A program made the position numbers and the translations under genes. 36,623 bases of DNA from Candidatus Pelethosoma merdigallinarum (GTDB lineage Bacteria; Bacillota_I; Bacilli_A; RF39; UBA660): contig DVKJ01000060.1 in NCBI GenBank assembly GCA_018716065.1, positions 1 to 36,623 of the forward strand, written 5' to 3'. A model generated the notes under the pieces. That model had not been told where the DNA came from, searched no databases, and worked only from the letters and a program-made list of their open reading frames with translations. Each line of letters opens with the position of its first letter. Position 1 is the first letter of the stretch. This document shows positions 22,771-31,931 of this stretch, piece after piece.

Positions 22771-24978
22771 ATGGCAAAAAAGAAGAAAAAAAAGGATACA
22801 AAAAAGAAAAGTCAAGGCTATGAAGTGGAATTACAAGGACTGATTCTAATCCTTATTACCATCATTGGATTTGGACGTTTTGGTGTTGTTGGTAAACTGG
22901 TAAGTTCTTTTGCGTCATTTCTAGTAGGTGCTTGGTATAATGTTTTACTCGTTGCCGTTTTCATCATTGGTGTTTATATGATGATTAAACGTGCTCGTCC
23001 TGATTATTTTACCTCTAAATTATTTGGTATTTATATCTTTTGTATTGGTATTTTAGTATTTTCTCATATTGGATATTTAAATGAGACCGATCTAAAAGGA
23101 TTTGAAATTATTAAAGAAACCGTTGATAACTTTTTAGCTTCTACTGTTAGTATTTCTAATATTCAAGGGGGAGGGTTAATTGGTTCTATTTTCTCTTGTT
23201 TATTTGTAGAATTATTTGATATTGAAGGAACACAAATTGTTTCTTGGGCATTGCTCATTGGGGGATTTGTAATGTTTACAGGTATTTCCATTGCAGATTC
23301 TATCCAGTACATGGCAAGTAAAGCGAAAGAAACCATTAAGAGTGGAAAAGAATTACGTAAAAAAGATAAAGAAGCCATTAAGAAAGCAGAAGATGACTAT
23401 GAACAAGAAACGGATGGTAAAGTGGTGATCAGTAGTGTGGATGAATTGATTCATACGAAAGAAGAACCTAAAACTTCTGCTGAAACATTAAAAGTAAATG
23501 AAACAACAGGAGAAATTATCGAAAATAAAGGTTATAAATTTCCACCGATTACTTTATTAAATGAAGCTCCAAAACGAAATAATAAAGCGAATGAAGAAGT
23601 GATTAAAGATAATGTAAAAGCACTTGTGCAAGTGTTAAGTGATTTTGGAATTAGTGGAAAAGTCGTGGCTGCTCATATTGGACCGACGGTTACCCAATAC
23701 GAGTTAGAAATTAAAGCCGGAACAAAGGTTAGTAAAATCTTAGGAATTCATCGTGAGATTGCCCTTGCACTCGCGGCCAAAGATGTTCGTATTGAAGCGC
23801 CTATCCCTGGTAAGAAAACCATTGGAATTGAAATTCCAAATAAAGTCACTAGTATGGTTTCCGTTCGTGAAATCTTAGAGGCGATTCCTAAAAATAAAAA
23901 GGATTCGAAGTTACTGGCTACTCTTGGACGTGACATCATGGGAGATCCGATGTATTGTGAGATTAATAAAACACCACACTTATTAGTTGCTGGATCTACC
24001 GGTAGTGGTAAATCTGTATGTATCAATAGTATTATTGTTTCTATTTTAATGCGTACAAAACCAGATGAAGTAAAATTGGTTTTAGTGGATCCGAAGAAAG
24101 TAGAGCTTAGTATGTATAATGGAGTTCCACATCTCTTAACACCGGTTGTTACAGATCCTAAGAAAGCAAACATCGCACTAAAGAAAATTGTTGTGGAAAT
24201 GGAAAATCGATATGAACTATTTAGTAGTAGTGGAACTAAAAATATTGCTGGATATAATGCTTATGTCGAAAAACAAAATAAAAATCGTTCGGAAGATGAT
24301 CAAATGCGTAAATTACCTTTTATTGTTGTCATTATCGATGAGTTAGCGGACTTGATGTTAGTAGCGGCCAAAGAAGTCGAAGATTCGATTATGCGTATTA
24401 CACAAATGGCACGTGCGGCAGGAATTCATTTAATTGTTGCGACGCAAAGACCATCGACGGATGTCATCACTGGAGTAGTTAAAGCCAATATTCCATCGCG
24501 TATTTCTTTTGCCGTATCTTCTGGTATTGATTCTCGTACCATTTTGGATCAAACGGGTGCGGAAAAATTACTTGGAAAAGGAGATATGTTATTTTCGATG
24601 CAAGGGGAAGGAACACCGGTTCGTGTTCAAGGAACTTATATCGATGAAGAAGAAATTAAACGTGTTGTTGACTATACCATTGAACAACAAAAAGCACATT
24701 ACGATGAGTCTTTCTTAGTCGAGGAAGAAGATCGTGGAGCTACAACTATGGTAGATGGTAAAGATGATTATGAAGAACCTCTTTATAATGAAATTGTAGA
24801 ATTTGTAGTTTCTCAAGGTAAAGCGAGTGCGTCTTTATTACAACGTCGTTTCCGTTTAGGATATAACCGAGCCGCACGTTGTATTGATTTGTTAGAAGAA
24901 CGTGGAATTATTGGTCCTTCTCGAGGATCAAAACCACGTGAAGTATTAGTAAAATTAGAAAGTAAGGAAGAGGATTAA
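22771..24978 (+). CDS. DNA translocase FtsK/SpoIIIE
   Basis: This 735-residue septum-anchored ATPase pumps chromosomal DNA during division. A Lys-rich N-terminal tail is followed by about four membrane helices (residues 22-175), a charged linker (180-280), the alpha and beta domains with Walker A GSTGSGKSV (about 407-415) and Walker B VVIIDELADL (about 519-528), and ATQRPSTDVITG. A C-terminal winged-helix gamma domain (about 670-730, YNRAARCIDLLEERGIIG) recognises orientation sequences. Length matches the short SpoIIIE/FtsK form of Bacillota. It heads a three-gene operon: the next gene starts on the base after its stop codon. Confidence 0.96.
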   Translation: MAKKKKKKDTKKKSQGYEVELQGLILILITIIGFGRFGVVGKLVSSFASFLVGAWYNVLLVAVFIIGVYMMIKRARPDYFTSKLFGIYIFCIGILVFSHIGYLNETDLKGFEIIKETVDNFLASTVSISNIQGGGLIGSIFSCLFVELFDIEGTQIVSWALLIGGFVMFTGISIADSIQYMASKAKETIKSGKELRKKDKEAIKKAEDDYEQETDGKVVISSVDELIHTKEEPKTSAETLKVNETTGEIIENKGYKFPPITLLNEAPKRNNKANEEVIKDNVKALVQVLSDFGISGKVVAAHIGPTVTQYELEIKAGTKVSKILGIHREIALALAAKDVRIEAPIPGKKTIGIEIPNKVTSMVSVREILEAIPKNKKDSKLLATLGRDIMGDPMYCEINKTPHLLVAGSTGSGKSVCINSIIVSILMRTKPDEVKLVLVDPKKVELSMYNGVPHLLTPVVTDPKKANIALKKIVVEMENRYELFSSSGTKNIAGYNAYVEKQNKNRSEDDQMRKLPFIVVIIDELADLMLVAAKEVEDSIMRITQMARAAGIHLIVATQRPSTDVITGVVKANIPSRISFAVSSGIDSRTILDQTGAEKLLGKGDMLFSMQGEGTPVRVQGTYIDEEEIKRVVDYTIEQQKAHYDESFLVEEEDRGATTMVDGKDDYEEPLYNEIVEFVVSQGKASASLLQRRFRLGYNRAARCIDLLEERGIIGPSRGSKPREVLVKLESKEED

Positions 24979-25584
24979 ATGATTAATAAATTGAAAAATA
25001 TTTGTATGATCATCGTTTTAGGAATTGTAGGGTATGGAATTTGTTTCAATGTTAGCCATGCGATTTCGTTGCACCAAACGATCACTTATGACTTTGATAA
25101 TGAAGCGATGACCAATATTAAAGATACCAAAAAGGTAGTAGAAGTTACCATTAATTCGATTGATCAATTAACAGAAGGAACTTTTACTGCAGATGAGTTA
25201 GAAACCATTCAAAATGATTTTATGATGGTTACGGAAATGTTAGATGAAATGAGTTTATGGAAATTAGAAGGAAAAACAAAATTAAATATTAATGATTTAT
25301 ATTTGTTACAAAAACAGATTTACTCATTACCTTTATTACCTATTACTAGTTTGACAAAAATAAAGGATCAACACACTAATGATTCTTATGAAGAAACACT
25401 AAATGCCTTACTAGTAAATAGTAGTGCCAGTGCGGAAAATGATTTTGCTTCGTTACAAAATAGTTATCACCAAGAAATAGATTTAGATTTTACAGAAGCA
25501 CAAACGTATTTAAGCATGTATATGGAATATGTCGATTATTTAAGTAAATGGGTATTAGAAGTAGGAGGTGGTTCTAATGCGTAA
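24979..25584 (+). CDS. Uncharacterised secreted or membrane-anchored protein
   Basis: This 201-residue protein has one N-terminal hydrophobic segment (residues about 8-28, ICMIIVLGIVGYGI) after a short basic start. VSHA may be a signal peptidase site; otherwise the segment is an anchor. The rest is an acidic, helix-rich extracytoplasmic domain. The ATG abuts the ftsK stop codon and uses the GAAGAGG at the end of ftsK as its ribosome binding site; its own last 8 nt overlap the next gene. Translational coupling with the divisome translocase suggests an envelope or division-related role, but no family was recognised. Confidence 0.75.
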   Translation: MINKLKNICMIIVLGIVGYGICFNVSHAISLHQTITYDFDNEAMTNIKDTKKVVEVTINSIDQLTEGTFTADELETIQNDFMMVTEMLDEMSLWKLEGKTKLNINDLYLLQKQIYSLPLLPITSLTKIKDQHTNDSYEETLNALLVNSSASAENDFASLQNSYHQEIDLDFTEAQTYLSMYMEYVDYLSKWVLEVGGGSNA

Positions 25585-25996
25585 GTTCTTACTTCCGATT
25601 CATTTATTCTTTGCCTTTGTGGCGACTGCTTGTCTATTACTATCAATGAGTGGAATTTCTTATTTTCACTTAGCCATCTACATTCCTTTAGTTTTAATCG
25701 TCATTTTAGATGTATTACTAACACTTTATGATTTAATCACAAGAAAACAATCCGTATTAAATCAAGATCTTCACCATGGAATTCATATTGGATATTATGT
25801 CTATATCACACTTGTGTATATTCGTTTCTTCTTTGATCAAGGAATGTTGTATGTGAATGGTGATTTGATGACTCGTTTTACTTTTATTGATTCACAATTA
25901 ATTTATTTTCTAATTGGTGGAGTGGCTCTTACTTTATTCCATATCTTCACCGAAGTAGAAGAACCTAAAAAACAAAGAAAAAGTCGTAAAAAATAG
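25577..25996 (+). CDS. Uncharacterised four-helix membrane protein
   Basis: This 139-residue protein has hydrophobic segments near residues 4-24, 31-52, 67-83 and 105-123 and a basic C-terminal tail (KKQRKSRKK). Start ATG 25577 follows GGAGG and overlaps the upstream stop in ATGCGTAA; GTG 25568 is too close to the ribosome binding site. Third gene of the ftsK operon. No catalytic motif is seen; family not recognised. Confidence 0.75.
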   Translation: MRKFLLPIHLFFAFVATACLLLSMSGISYFHLAIYIPLVLIVILDVLLTLYDLITRKQSVLNQDLHHGIHIGYYVYITLVYIRFFFDQGMLYVNGDLMTRFTFIDSQLIYFLIGGVALTLFHIFTEVEEPKKQRKSRKK

Positions 25997-26013
25997 ATGA
26001 AAATCTATTTTTT
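25988..26013 (+). terminator. Terminator of the ftsK operon
   Basis: AAAAAATAGAT (25988-25998), GAAA loop, ATCTATTTTTT (26003-26013). Contains the stop codon in its 5' arm. Confidence 0.85.
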
Positions 26014-26048
26014 CTTCTTTTAATAGAGAAGAATTATGATTTGTACGA

Positions 26049-26077
26049 TTGCTTTATTTTTTGAATTATATTATAAT
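26049..26077 (+). promoter_or_regulatory. Promoter of the YcxB-like gene
   Basis: TTGCTT (26049-26054), 17-nt spacer, TATAAT (26072-26077). Confidence 0.75.
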
Positions 26078-26098
26078 GATGATAGGTAGGGTGAGGAT

Positions 26099-26584
26099 AT
26101 GAGTTTTACATATACCGTTCGTAAAGAACATTTATTAAAATATTTGAAAGAGAGACATCGTACGACGAATATTATGTGTATTTTATTCTTTGTTTTTCTC
26201 TCTGTTGTCGTCAATTTTAAAATATTTATGAATAACAAATTGTTAATGACGATTTGTTTAATTGGAATGGTTTTATTAGTAACCTTATTGATTGTCATTA
26301 CCAATGCGATTTTTACACGTATACAAATTCGTACTTTGGAACGAAAAAAAACAACCTTTGGACGTCATCAAGTAAAAATCGATGAAAAACATATTGAAGA
26401 TACCATTCATCAAAATACCTTTTCTGTTCTTTGGACAGAGGTTCGTGATGTATCCATGGATGAACGTATGATTGTTGTAAAACCGAAGAACAAAAGAGTA
26501 AATTTAGTTTTTTATCGTGATATCATTAAAAATGAAAATTTTGAAGAATTAAAAAAATTAATTAGAAAATATTATAAAAGATAG
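26099..26584 (+). CDS. YcxB-like membrane protein
   Basis: This 161-residue protein has two membrane helices (residues about 22-43 and 47-72). A cytoplasmic C-terminal domain of about 85 residues follows, with the YcxB-type pattern: a basic stretch, QVKIDEKHIEDTIHQNTFSVLWTEVRDV, then a strand-rich end (IVVKPKNKRVNLVFYRD). The family is widespread in Bacillota and has no established function. GGTGAGGAT precedes ATG 26099. A small hairpin with T tail follows (26581-26601), and deoD lies 33 nt downstream without an obvious promoter of its own, so partial read-through may supply deoD. Confidence 0.75.
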   Translation: MSFTYTVRKEHLLKYLKERHRTTNIMCILFFVFLSVVVNFKIFMNNKLLMTICLIGMVLLVTLLIVITNAIFTRIQIRTLERKKTTFGRHQVKIDEKHIEDTIHQNTFSVLWTEVRDVSMDERMIVVKPKNKRVNLVFYRDIIKNENFEELKKLIRKYYKR

Positions 26585-26601
26585 TAGTTATACTATTTTT
26601 T
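26581..26601 (+). terminator. Weak terminator or attenuator before deoD
   Basis: ATAGTA (26581-26586), loop GTTA, TACTAT (26591-26596), T tract. A six-pair AT-rich stem, probably leaky. Confidence 0.5.
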
Positions 26602-26617
26602 GTTAAGGAGGAATATT

Positions 26618-27319
26618 ATGACACCACATATGAATGCAAAAAAAGGTGAAATTGCAAAAACAGTATTAATGCCAGGGGATCCTAAACGTGCCCAATATAT
26701 CGCTGAAAAGTATTTAGAAAATGTAAAACTTGTCAATGATGTACGAGGAATGTTAGGTTATACAGGAACCTATCAAGGAAAAGAAGTAACGGTTATGGCA
26801 TCAGGAATGGGATGTCCTAGTATGGGAATTTATTCTTATGAGTTGTTTCACTTCTACGATGTAGATCGTATTATTCGTATTGGTTCTTGTGGAGCGTATA
26901 CGAAAGATTTACACTTATACGATGTCCTTTTAGCTACGGAATGTTATTCGAATTCTAATTATGGACTTTATCAAAATGGAGATCAAAACAAAAGCCTTTC
27001 ATCGAGTCCATCTTTAAATGAACAGATATCTCTTTGTGCGAAAAAAATGAATGTTCCTTTACATGAAGGAAGAATTTATTCGAGTGATGTATTTTATGGA
27101 AACCAAGTTGATCCAGATGAAATGTATCACAAAAATCATTGCCTTGCGGTAGAAATGGAATCTTTTGCTTTGTTCCACAACGCATTCGTAACTGGAAAAG
27201 AAGCCGCTTGTTTATTAACCGTTTCTGATAACATGATTACCAAAGAAGAAACGACAAGTGAAGAACGCGAAAAAAGTTTTGATACGATGATTTTAATCGC
27301 ATTAAACTCCATCTTATAA
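26618..27319 (+). CDS. deoD: Purine-nucleoside phosphorylase DeoD
   Basis: This 233-residue enzyme cleaves purine (deoxy)ribonucleosides with phosphate to the base and (deoxy)ribose-1-phosphate, for salvage. Signatures of the hexameric DeoD type: PHMNAKKGEIAKTVLMPGDPKRAQYI at the N terminus (only partly quoted as signature: MPGDPKRA); ASGMGCPSMGIYSYEL; RIGSCGA; the substrate-binding AVEMESFAL near residue 178; and a late TVSDN with the catalytic Asp near 205. ATG 26618 follows AAGGAGG; the frame opens upstream at 26600 within the attenuator. Probably transcribed with or just after the YcxB-like gene. Confidence 0.96.
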   Translation: MTPHMNAKKGEIAKTVLMPGDPKRAQYIAEKYLENVKLVNDVRGMLGYTGTYQGKEVTVMASGMGCPSMGIYSYELFHFYDVDRIIRIGSCGAYTKDLHLYDVLLATECYSNSNYGLYQNGDQNKSLSSSPSLNEQISLCAKKMNVPLHEGRIYSSDVFYGNQVDPDEMYHKNHCLAVEMESFALFHNAFVTGKEAACLLTVSDNMITKEETTSEEREKSFDTMILIALNSIL

Positions 27320-27330
27320 AATTTTAATTA

Positions 27331-27341
27331 TGGTATATACT
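27331..27341 (+). promoter_or_regulatory. Candidate extended -10 promoter of the yfmF-yfmH pair
   Basis: TGG TATATA (27331-27339) overlapping TATACT (27336-27341). No clear -35. Confidence 0.4.
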
Positions 27342-27360
27342 AAGGATAGAGGTGATTCTA

Positions 27361-28626
27361 GTGAATTATAAACAATATGATATGGGTTCCTTTCACTTAC
27401 ATGTGATTCCTACGAAGCGTTTTAAAACCGTTGGTTTAAAAATTAATTTTAAACGACCTGCGCGTAAAGAAGAAATTACCATTCGTAATTTTTTGAATCA
27501 AATATTATTAGAATCTACGCATCAGTATCCAGGACGTCGTGAACTCGCCATTGAGACCGAAAATTTATATAATGTATCTTGTGGAATTCGTTCTTCTTTA
27601 TCAGGTAATTATGTATTAACGATCTTTGATGCGATGATGTTACACGAAAAATATACGGAACCAGGGATGATGAAAAAATCCATTCAATTCTTTTTAGAAA
27701 TGTTACTCCATCCTGATGTAGAGAATGGGGTATTTAAAAAAGAACCTTTTGAATTGGTAAAAACAACCTTAACCAATCAAATTAAAAGTGCGAATGACGC
27801 ACCTACACATTATGCGACTGAAAAGATGTTGGAACATTTAGATCCTACATTACCCCTTTCGTATCACATTCATGGATATTTAGAAGATTTAGAAAAAATA
27901 ACACCACAAAATCTTTATGAATATTATAAAAGTATGATTCATAGTGATGTGATTGATATTTTTGTTTGTGGTGATGTGAATCCAGAAGAGGTCAAAATAT
28001 TGTTTCAAGAATTATTTACGGTCAATACCTTGAAACGAAAAACATCTTCTCATTATATTACACACAAAAAAATTCGTAAGCGTTCACGTAGTTTTAAAGA
28101 AAGTAAAAAGTTAAAACAAAGTACATTAAGTATAGGATGTAAAATGACTCCTAAAAATGATTTTGAACGTTTTTACGTAGGCTATATTTATAACATGATT
28201 TTAGGAGGAAGTAGTGATTCTAAACTATTCCGTATTGTTCGTGAAAAACATTCTCTTTGTTATACAGTAAACTCTAGATATTTAAATGTCAATTCGTTAT
28301 TACTTATTACCGCAGGAATTAATAAAGAAGATTATAAAAAAACAGTATCGTTGGTAAAACGTCAATTGAAAGCGATGATACAAGGAAACTTTAAAGAAGA
28401 AGAAGTAGAAAAAGCAAAAACGATTTATATTAGTGGATGTAAAGAATTATTTGATAGTCCATCCGCTATTATTAATACGTATATCAGTTATGTTTATTTA
28501 CACGTAGATGATGTAGAAACGAGAATTCAAAAAATCAAAGAAGTAACCAAAGAAGATGTTGTAAAATTTGCAAAAAACGTATATCTTGATACCATTTTCT
28601 TATTGGAGGGCGATCTAAATGAATAA
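27361..28626 (+). CDS. yfmF: M16 family peptidase-like protein, YfmF type
   Basis: This 421-residue protein has the paired alpha/beta roll of M16 (insulinase) peptidases but no HxxEH motif: the corresponding helix reads TIRNFLNQILLESTHQYP. It is therefore the inactive partner of the pair. Bacillus homologues (YfmF/YmfF) are associated with EF-P 5-aminopentanol modification; a role here is inferred from family. GTG 27361 is the preferred start: AGAGGTGAT ends 4 nt before it, and the upstream GTG 27352 lies within that ribosome binding site. Its stop overlaps the next gene by 8 nt (ATGAATAA). Confidence 0.88.
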   Translation: MNYKQYDMGSFHLHVIPTKRFKTVGLKINFKRPARKEEITIRNFLNQILLESTHQYPGRRELAIETENLYNVSCGIRSSLSGNYVLTIFDAMMLHEKYTEPGMMKKSIQFFLEMLLHPDVENGVFKKEPFELVKTTLTNQIKSANDAPTHYATEKMLEHLDPTLPLSYHIHGYLEDLEKITPQNLYEYYKSMIHSDVIDIFVCGDVNPEEVKILFQELFTVNTLKRKTSSHYITHKKIRKRSRSFKESKKLKQSTLSIGCKMTPKNDFERFYVGYIYNMILGGSSDSKLFRIVREKHSLCYTVNSRYLNVNSLLLITAGINKEDYKKTVSLVKRQLKAMIQGNFKEEEVEKAKTIYISGCKELFDSPSAIINTYISYVYLHVDDVETRIQKIKEVTKEDVVKFAKNVYLDTIFLLEGDLNE

Positions 28627-29914
28627 AATTGAATTAAAAGGTCTAGATACTTCTGTTTATACCGAAACCTTAGATAATGGCTTACAAATTTTTGTCGTTC
28701 CTAATGAAAATGTAAATAAAGTCTATGTCACTTATAGTACCAAATTAGGTTCTGTCTATGATGAATTTGTACCTAAGGGAGAAAAAGAATTTGTTAAAGT
28801 TCCTCTTGGTGTTGCTCATTTTCTAGAACATAAAGTGTTTGAACAAGAAGATGGAACCGATCCTTTTGAATTCTTTTCTTCTCATGGTGCAAGTGCGAAT
28901 GCGAATACTTCTAATTATAAAACAACCTATTTGTTTCAAACGACAGAGGATATCAAAGAGAATCTTGAGTATTTGATGTACTACGTAGAAAGTCCTTATT
29001 TTACAGATGAAAATGTAGAAAAAGAAAAGGGAATTATTGAACAAGAACTTTTGATGTATGAAGATGACCCTTATAATGTGTTGTATGAAATGACTTTAAA
29101 GAATGCCTTTGTTCGTCATCCAATGAAATATTCGGTTGGTGGAACTGTTGAAAGTATTCGTAAAATTACCAAAGAAGATTTATATACTTGTTATCGTACG
29201 TTCTATCATCCAACCCATATGTTTATGGTTATTACAGGAAATGTAAAACCAGAAGAAATGATTTCGATTGTACGAGAGTATCAAGAAAAGCGTCATTTAA
29301 AAAAAGAACAACCAGTGAAGATTCGCTTAGTGGATGAACCGGATGAGGTTTCCAAAAAACAAGAAGAACGAACCATGGAAGTAAGCATTCCAAAAGTAAC
29401 TGTTGCGTATAAAATGCGTCTAGATTCGTTTCCTAACTTATCTCTTCACGATCTTAAAACTTATATCGGTGAATTAATTAGTTTTCAATTTGATGATACT
29501 TCACTTTATGTAGAAGAATTAAAGAAAAAAGGAATTATCGATGATAGTTTTGGCATCCATGTGGTCTATACAGATAAACATGCCTTAATGATGATTAGTA
29601 GTGAAACGCACTTTGTAAATGAAGTCATCAAAGCGATCGATAAAGGTGTTAAACAAATTTCGATTACCGAAGAAGAAGTGGAACGAATGAAAAAAGTTCT
29701 TCTGAGTTCACAAATTTATATGAGTGATAATATCTATCGCATGAATAATAAAATTATGAGAGATATGATTGATGATGGTGAACTGAATGATCATCGAACA
29801 GAAGAAATTAAAGCTTTAAATATCGATGATATGAAAAAAGTATTAGAAGCTTTAAACTTTGAACATCGTACGGTTAATGTCATTCAAGTTCCTACAAAAA
29901 ACAAAAATAAATAG
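28619..29914 (+). CDS. yfmH: M16 family zinc peptidase, YfmH type
   Basis: This 431-residue protein carries the inverted zinc motif HFLEH (residues 67-71) in GVAHFLEHKVFE, with a downstream EKGIIEQELLMYEDDP helix supplying the third ligand, so it should be catalytic. The second M16 half follows (about 225-420). It is translationally coupled to yfmF through an 8-nt overlap, giving the active/inactive pair typical of bacterial M16B systems. GGAGGG precedes ATG 28619. The terminator at 29918-29944 ends the operon. Confidence 0.93.
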   Translation: MNKIELKGLDTSVYTETLDNGLQIFVVPNENVNKVYVTYSTKLGSVYDEFVPKGEKEFVKVPLGVAHFLEHKVFEQEDGTDPFEFFSSHGASANANTSNYKTTYLFQTTEDIKENLEYLMYYVESPYFTDENVEKEKGIIEQELLMYEDDPYNVLYEMTLKNAFVRHPMKYSVGGTVESIRKITKEDLYTCYRTFYHPTHMFMVITGNVKPEEMISIVREYQEKRHLKKEQPVKIRLVDEPDEVSKKQEERTMEVSIPKVTVAYKMRLDSFPNLSLHDLKTYIGELISFQFDDTSLYVEELKKKGIIDDSFGIHVVYTDKHALMMISSETHFVNEVIKAIDKGVKQISITEEEVERMKKVLLSSQIYMSDNIYRMNNKIMRDMIDDGELNDHRTEEIKALNIDDMKKVLEALNFEHRTVNVIQVPTKNKNK

Positions 29915-29917
29915 AAG

Positions 29918-29944
29918 AAAGCTTTGAAAAATAAGGCTTTTTTT
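29918..29944 (+). terminator. Terminator of the yfmF-yfmH operon, overlapping the parE promoter
   Basis: AAAGCTTT (29918-29925), 7-nt loop, AAGGCTTT (29933-29940), T tract. The loop region contains the parE -35 box. Confidence 0.75.
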
Positions 29945-29952
29945 GTTATAAT
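29924..29952 (+). promoter_or_regulatory. parE promoter
   Basis: TTGAAA (29924-29929), 17-nt spacer ending TGT, TATAAT (29947-29952). The 15-mer CTTTGAAAAATAAGG (29922-29936) containing the -35 recurs at the parC promoter. Confidence 0.8.
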
Positions 29953-29969
29953 AGAAAAGGTGATTAAAG

Positions 29970-31883
29970 ATGGTAAAGTATGATGAAAGCTCTATTAAAA
30001 TATTAGAAGGACTAGAAGCCGTTCGTAAACGTCCAGGAATGTATATTGGATCTACAGACAAAAGAGGTCTTCACCATCTTGTATGGGAAATTGTCGATAA
30101 TGGAATTGATGAAGTGATCAATGGTTATGGAAATCATATAAAAATTGTCATTCATAAAGATCACAGTGTATCTGTAACCGATGAAGGACGTGGTGTTCCT
30201 GTTGGAATGCACGAAAGTGGAATGTCTACTCCAGAAGTTATTTATACGGTATTACATGCAGGTGGTAAATTTGAAGAGGGTGGATACAAAGTATCTGGTG
30301 GTCTTCACGGAGTTGGTGCGTCTGTGGTTAATGCCCTCAGTAAATGGATGGAAGTAACCATAAAACGTGATGGTAATGAATACTTTATTCGTTTTAAAGA
30401 TGGTGGAAAATTAGATAAACCATTAAAAAAGATTGGTAAAACGAATAAAACAGGAACGATGGTTCGTTTCTTGCCAGATGATGAAATCTTCTCCACAACA
30501 AACTTTTCTTTCACAACGATTTGTGAAAGAATGCAAGAATGTGCATTTCTTTTAAAAGGACTTACCGTTGAAGTCTTTGACGAAGAAGATGATAAAAAAG
30601 AAGTCTATCATTATGAAAAAGGATTAGAAGCTTTTGTAGAAGATATTAACCAAGGACGTAAAACGTTACACCCAATCGTTAGTTTTGAAGGAATTAAAGA
30701 TGGAATTCGTGTAGAGATTGCGATGCAATATACCGAAACGTATTCTGAAAATCTTATTTCTTTCGTAAATAACGTTAAAACTAACGATGGAGGAACTCAT
30801 GAGATTGGATTTAAAACTGCTTTAACTAGAGTTTTCAATGATTATGCGAGAAGTAATGGTTATTTGAAAACCAAAGATAAAAACTTTGAAGGAAATGATA
30901 CCAGAGAAGGATTAACCGCTATTATTAGTTTACAAATCCCTGAAGAATTATTACAATTTGAAGGACAAACCAAAGGAAAACTAGGAACTAGTGAAGCTCG
31001 TAATATTGTGGATAATATTGTTTCTGAAAAACTACAATATTTCTTAGAAGAAAACAAAGAAGCTGCCGATAAAATCTTAGAAAAAATGTTAAAAAGTAAA
31101 GTAGCTCGTGAGGCAGCTCGTAAAGCTCGTGAAGCCGCACGTGCTGGAAAAGATAAAAATAAGAAAGAGCGAATCTTAAGTGGTAAATTAACACCGGCAC
31201 AAGGAAAAGATGCGTCAATCAATGAACTTTTCTTAGTCGAAGGAGATTCTGCAGGTGGAAGTGCGAAAGGTGGACGTGATCGTAAATTCCAAGCCATTCT
31301 ACCATTACGCGGAAAAGTTATTAATGCTGAAAAAACAAAACTAGAAGAAATGTTAAAGAACGAAGAAATTAGTACCATCATTCATACCATTGGGGCAGGA
31401 GTAGGAAGCGACTTCGACGTAAAAGATTCTCATTACGATAAAGTCATTATTATGACCGATGCCGATGATGATGGTGCCCATATTCAAATTCTTTTATTAA
31501 CATTCTTCTATCGCTATATGAAACCTCTTATTGAAGAAGGACACCTTTATATTGCCATGCCACCACTTTATAAAATAACCTGTGGAAAACAAAGTGAATA
31601 TGCATGGACAGAAGAAGATCGAAAAGAATTAACCGAAGAAAAATTTAAAGGTAAAAAATGTGAAATTCAACGATATAAAGGTTTAGGTGAGATGAACGCT
31701 GATCAATTATGGGAAACAACGATGGATCCAGATCGTCGTAGTCTCGTAAAAGTAAATATTATTGATGGAGCCCTAGCTGAAAAAAGAGTTAGTGTCCTAA
31801 TGGGAGACAAAGTAGAACCTAGGAAAGAGTGGATCAATGAGAATGTCGAATTCTCATTAGAAGATCACTATCAAAAGAGTTAA
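29970..31883 (+). CDS. parE: DNA topoisomerase IV subunit B (ParE)
   Basis: This 637-residue ATPase subunit works with ParC to decatenate daughter chromosomes. The GHKL ATPase region has EGLEAVRKRPGMYIGST, DNGIDE (catalytic Glu nearby), DEGRGVPVG and GGLHGVGASVVNALS. The Toprim domain begins LVEGDSAGGSAKGGRDR near residue 425, with TDADDDGAHI near 497, and the C terminus has QRYKGLGEMN. GyrB is nearly identical in architecture; ParE is chosen because parC lies downstream. GGTGAT precedes ATG 29970. The unit has its own promoter and a terminator at 31885-31907. Confidence 0.95.
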   Translation: MVKYDESSIKILEGLEAVRKRPGMYIGSTDKRGLHHLVWEIVDNGIDEVINGYGNHIKIVIHKDHSVSVTDEGRGVPVGMHESGMSTPEVIYTVLHAGGKFEEGGYKVSGGLHGVGASVVNALSKWMEVTIKRDGNEYFIRFKDGGKLDKPLKKIGKTNKTGTMVRFLPDDEIFSTTNFSFTTICERMQECAFLLKGLTVEVFDEEDDKKEVYHYEKGLEAFVEDINQGRKTLHPIVSFEGIKDGIRVEIAMQYTETYSENLISFVNNVKTNDGGTHEIGFKTALTRVFNDYARSNGYLKTKDKNFEGNDTREGLTAIISLQIPEELLQFEGQTKGKLGTSEARNIVDNIVSEKLQYFLEENKEAADKILEKMLKSKVAREAARKAREAARAGKDKNKKERILSGKLTPAQGKDASINELFLVEGDSAGGSAKGGRDRKFQAILPLRGKVINAEKTKLEEMLKNEEISTIIHTIGAGVGSDFDVKDSHYDKVIIMTDADDDGAHIQILLLTFFYRYMKPLIEEGHLYIAMPPLYKITCGKQSEYAWTEEDRKELTEEKFKGKKCEIQRYKGLGEMNADQLWETTMDPDRRSLVKVNIIDGALAEKRVSVLMGDKVEPRKEWINENVEFSLEDHYQKS

Positions 31884-31884
31884 G

Positions 31885-31907
31885 AGAAGTATTTTACTTC
31901 TTTTTTT
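31885..31907 (+). terminator. parE terminator
   Basis: AGAAGTA (31885-31891), TTT loop, TACTTCT (31895-31901), six more Ts. Confidence 0.8.
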
Positions 31908-31931
31908 CTAAATAAAGAGAGGAGATTATTT

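Noticed and set aside
24509-24718. 69-codon plus-strand frame inside ftsK
   Set aside because: Alternative frame within a conserved domain; no ribosome binding site.
30860-31381. 173-codon minus-strand frame inside parE
   Set aside because: Low-complexity Ser/Leu/Phe-rich translation opposite the conserved Toprim region; a strand shadow.
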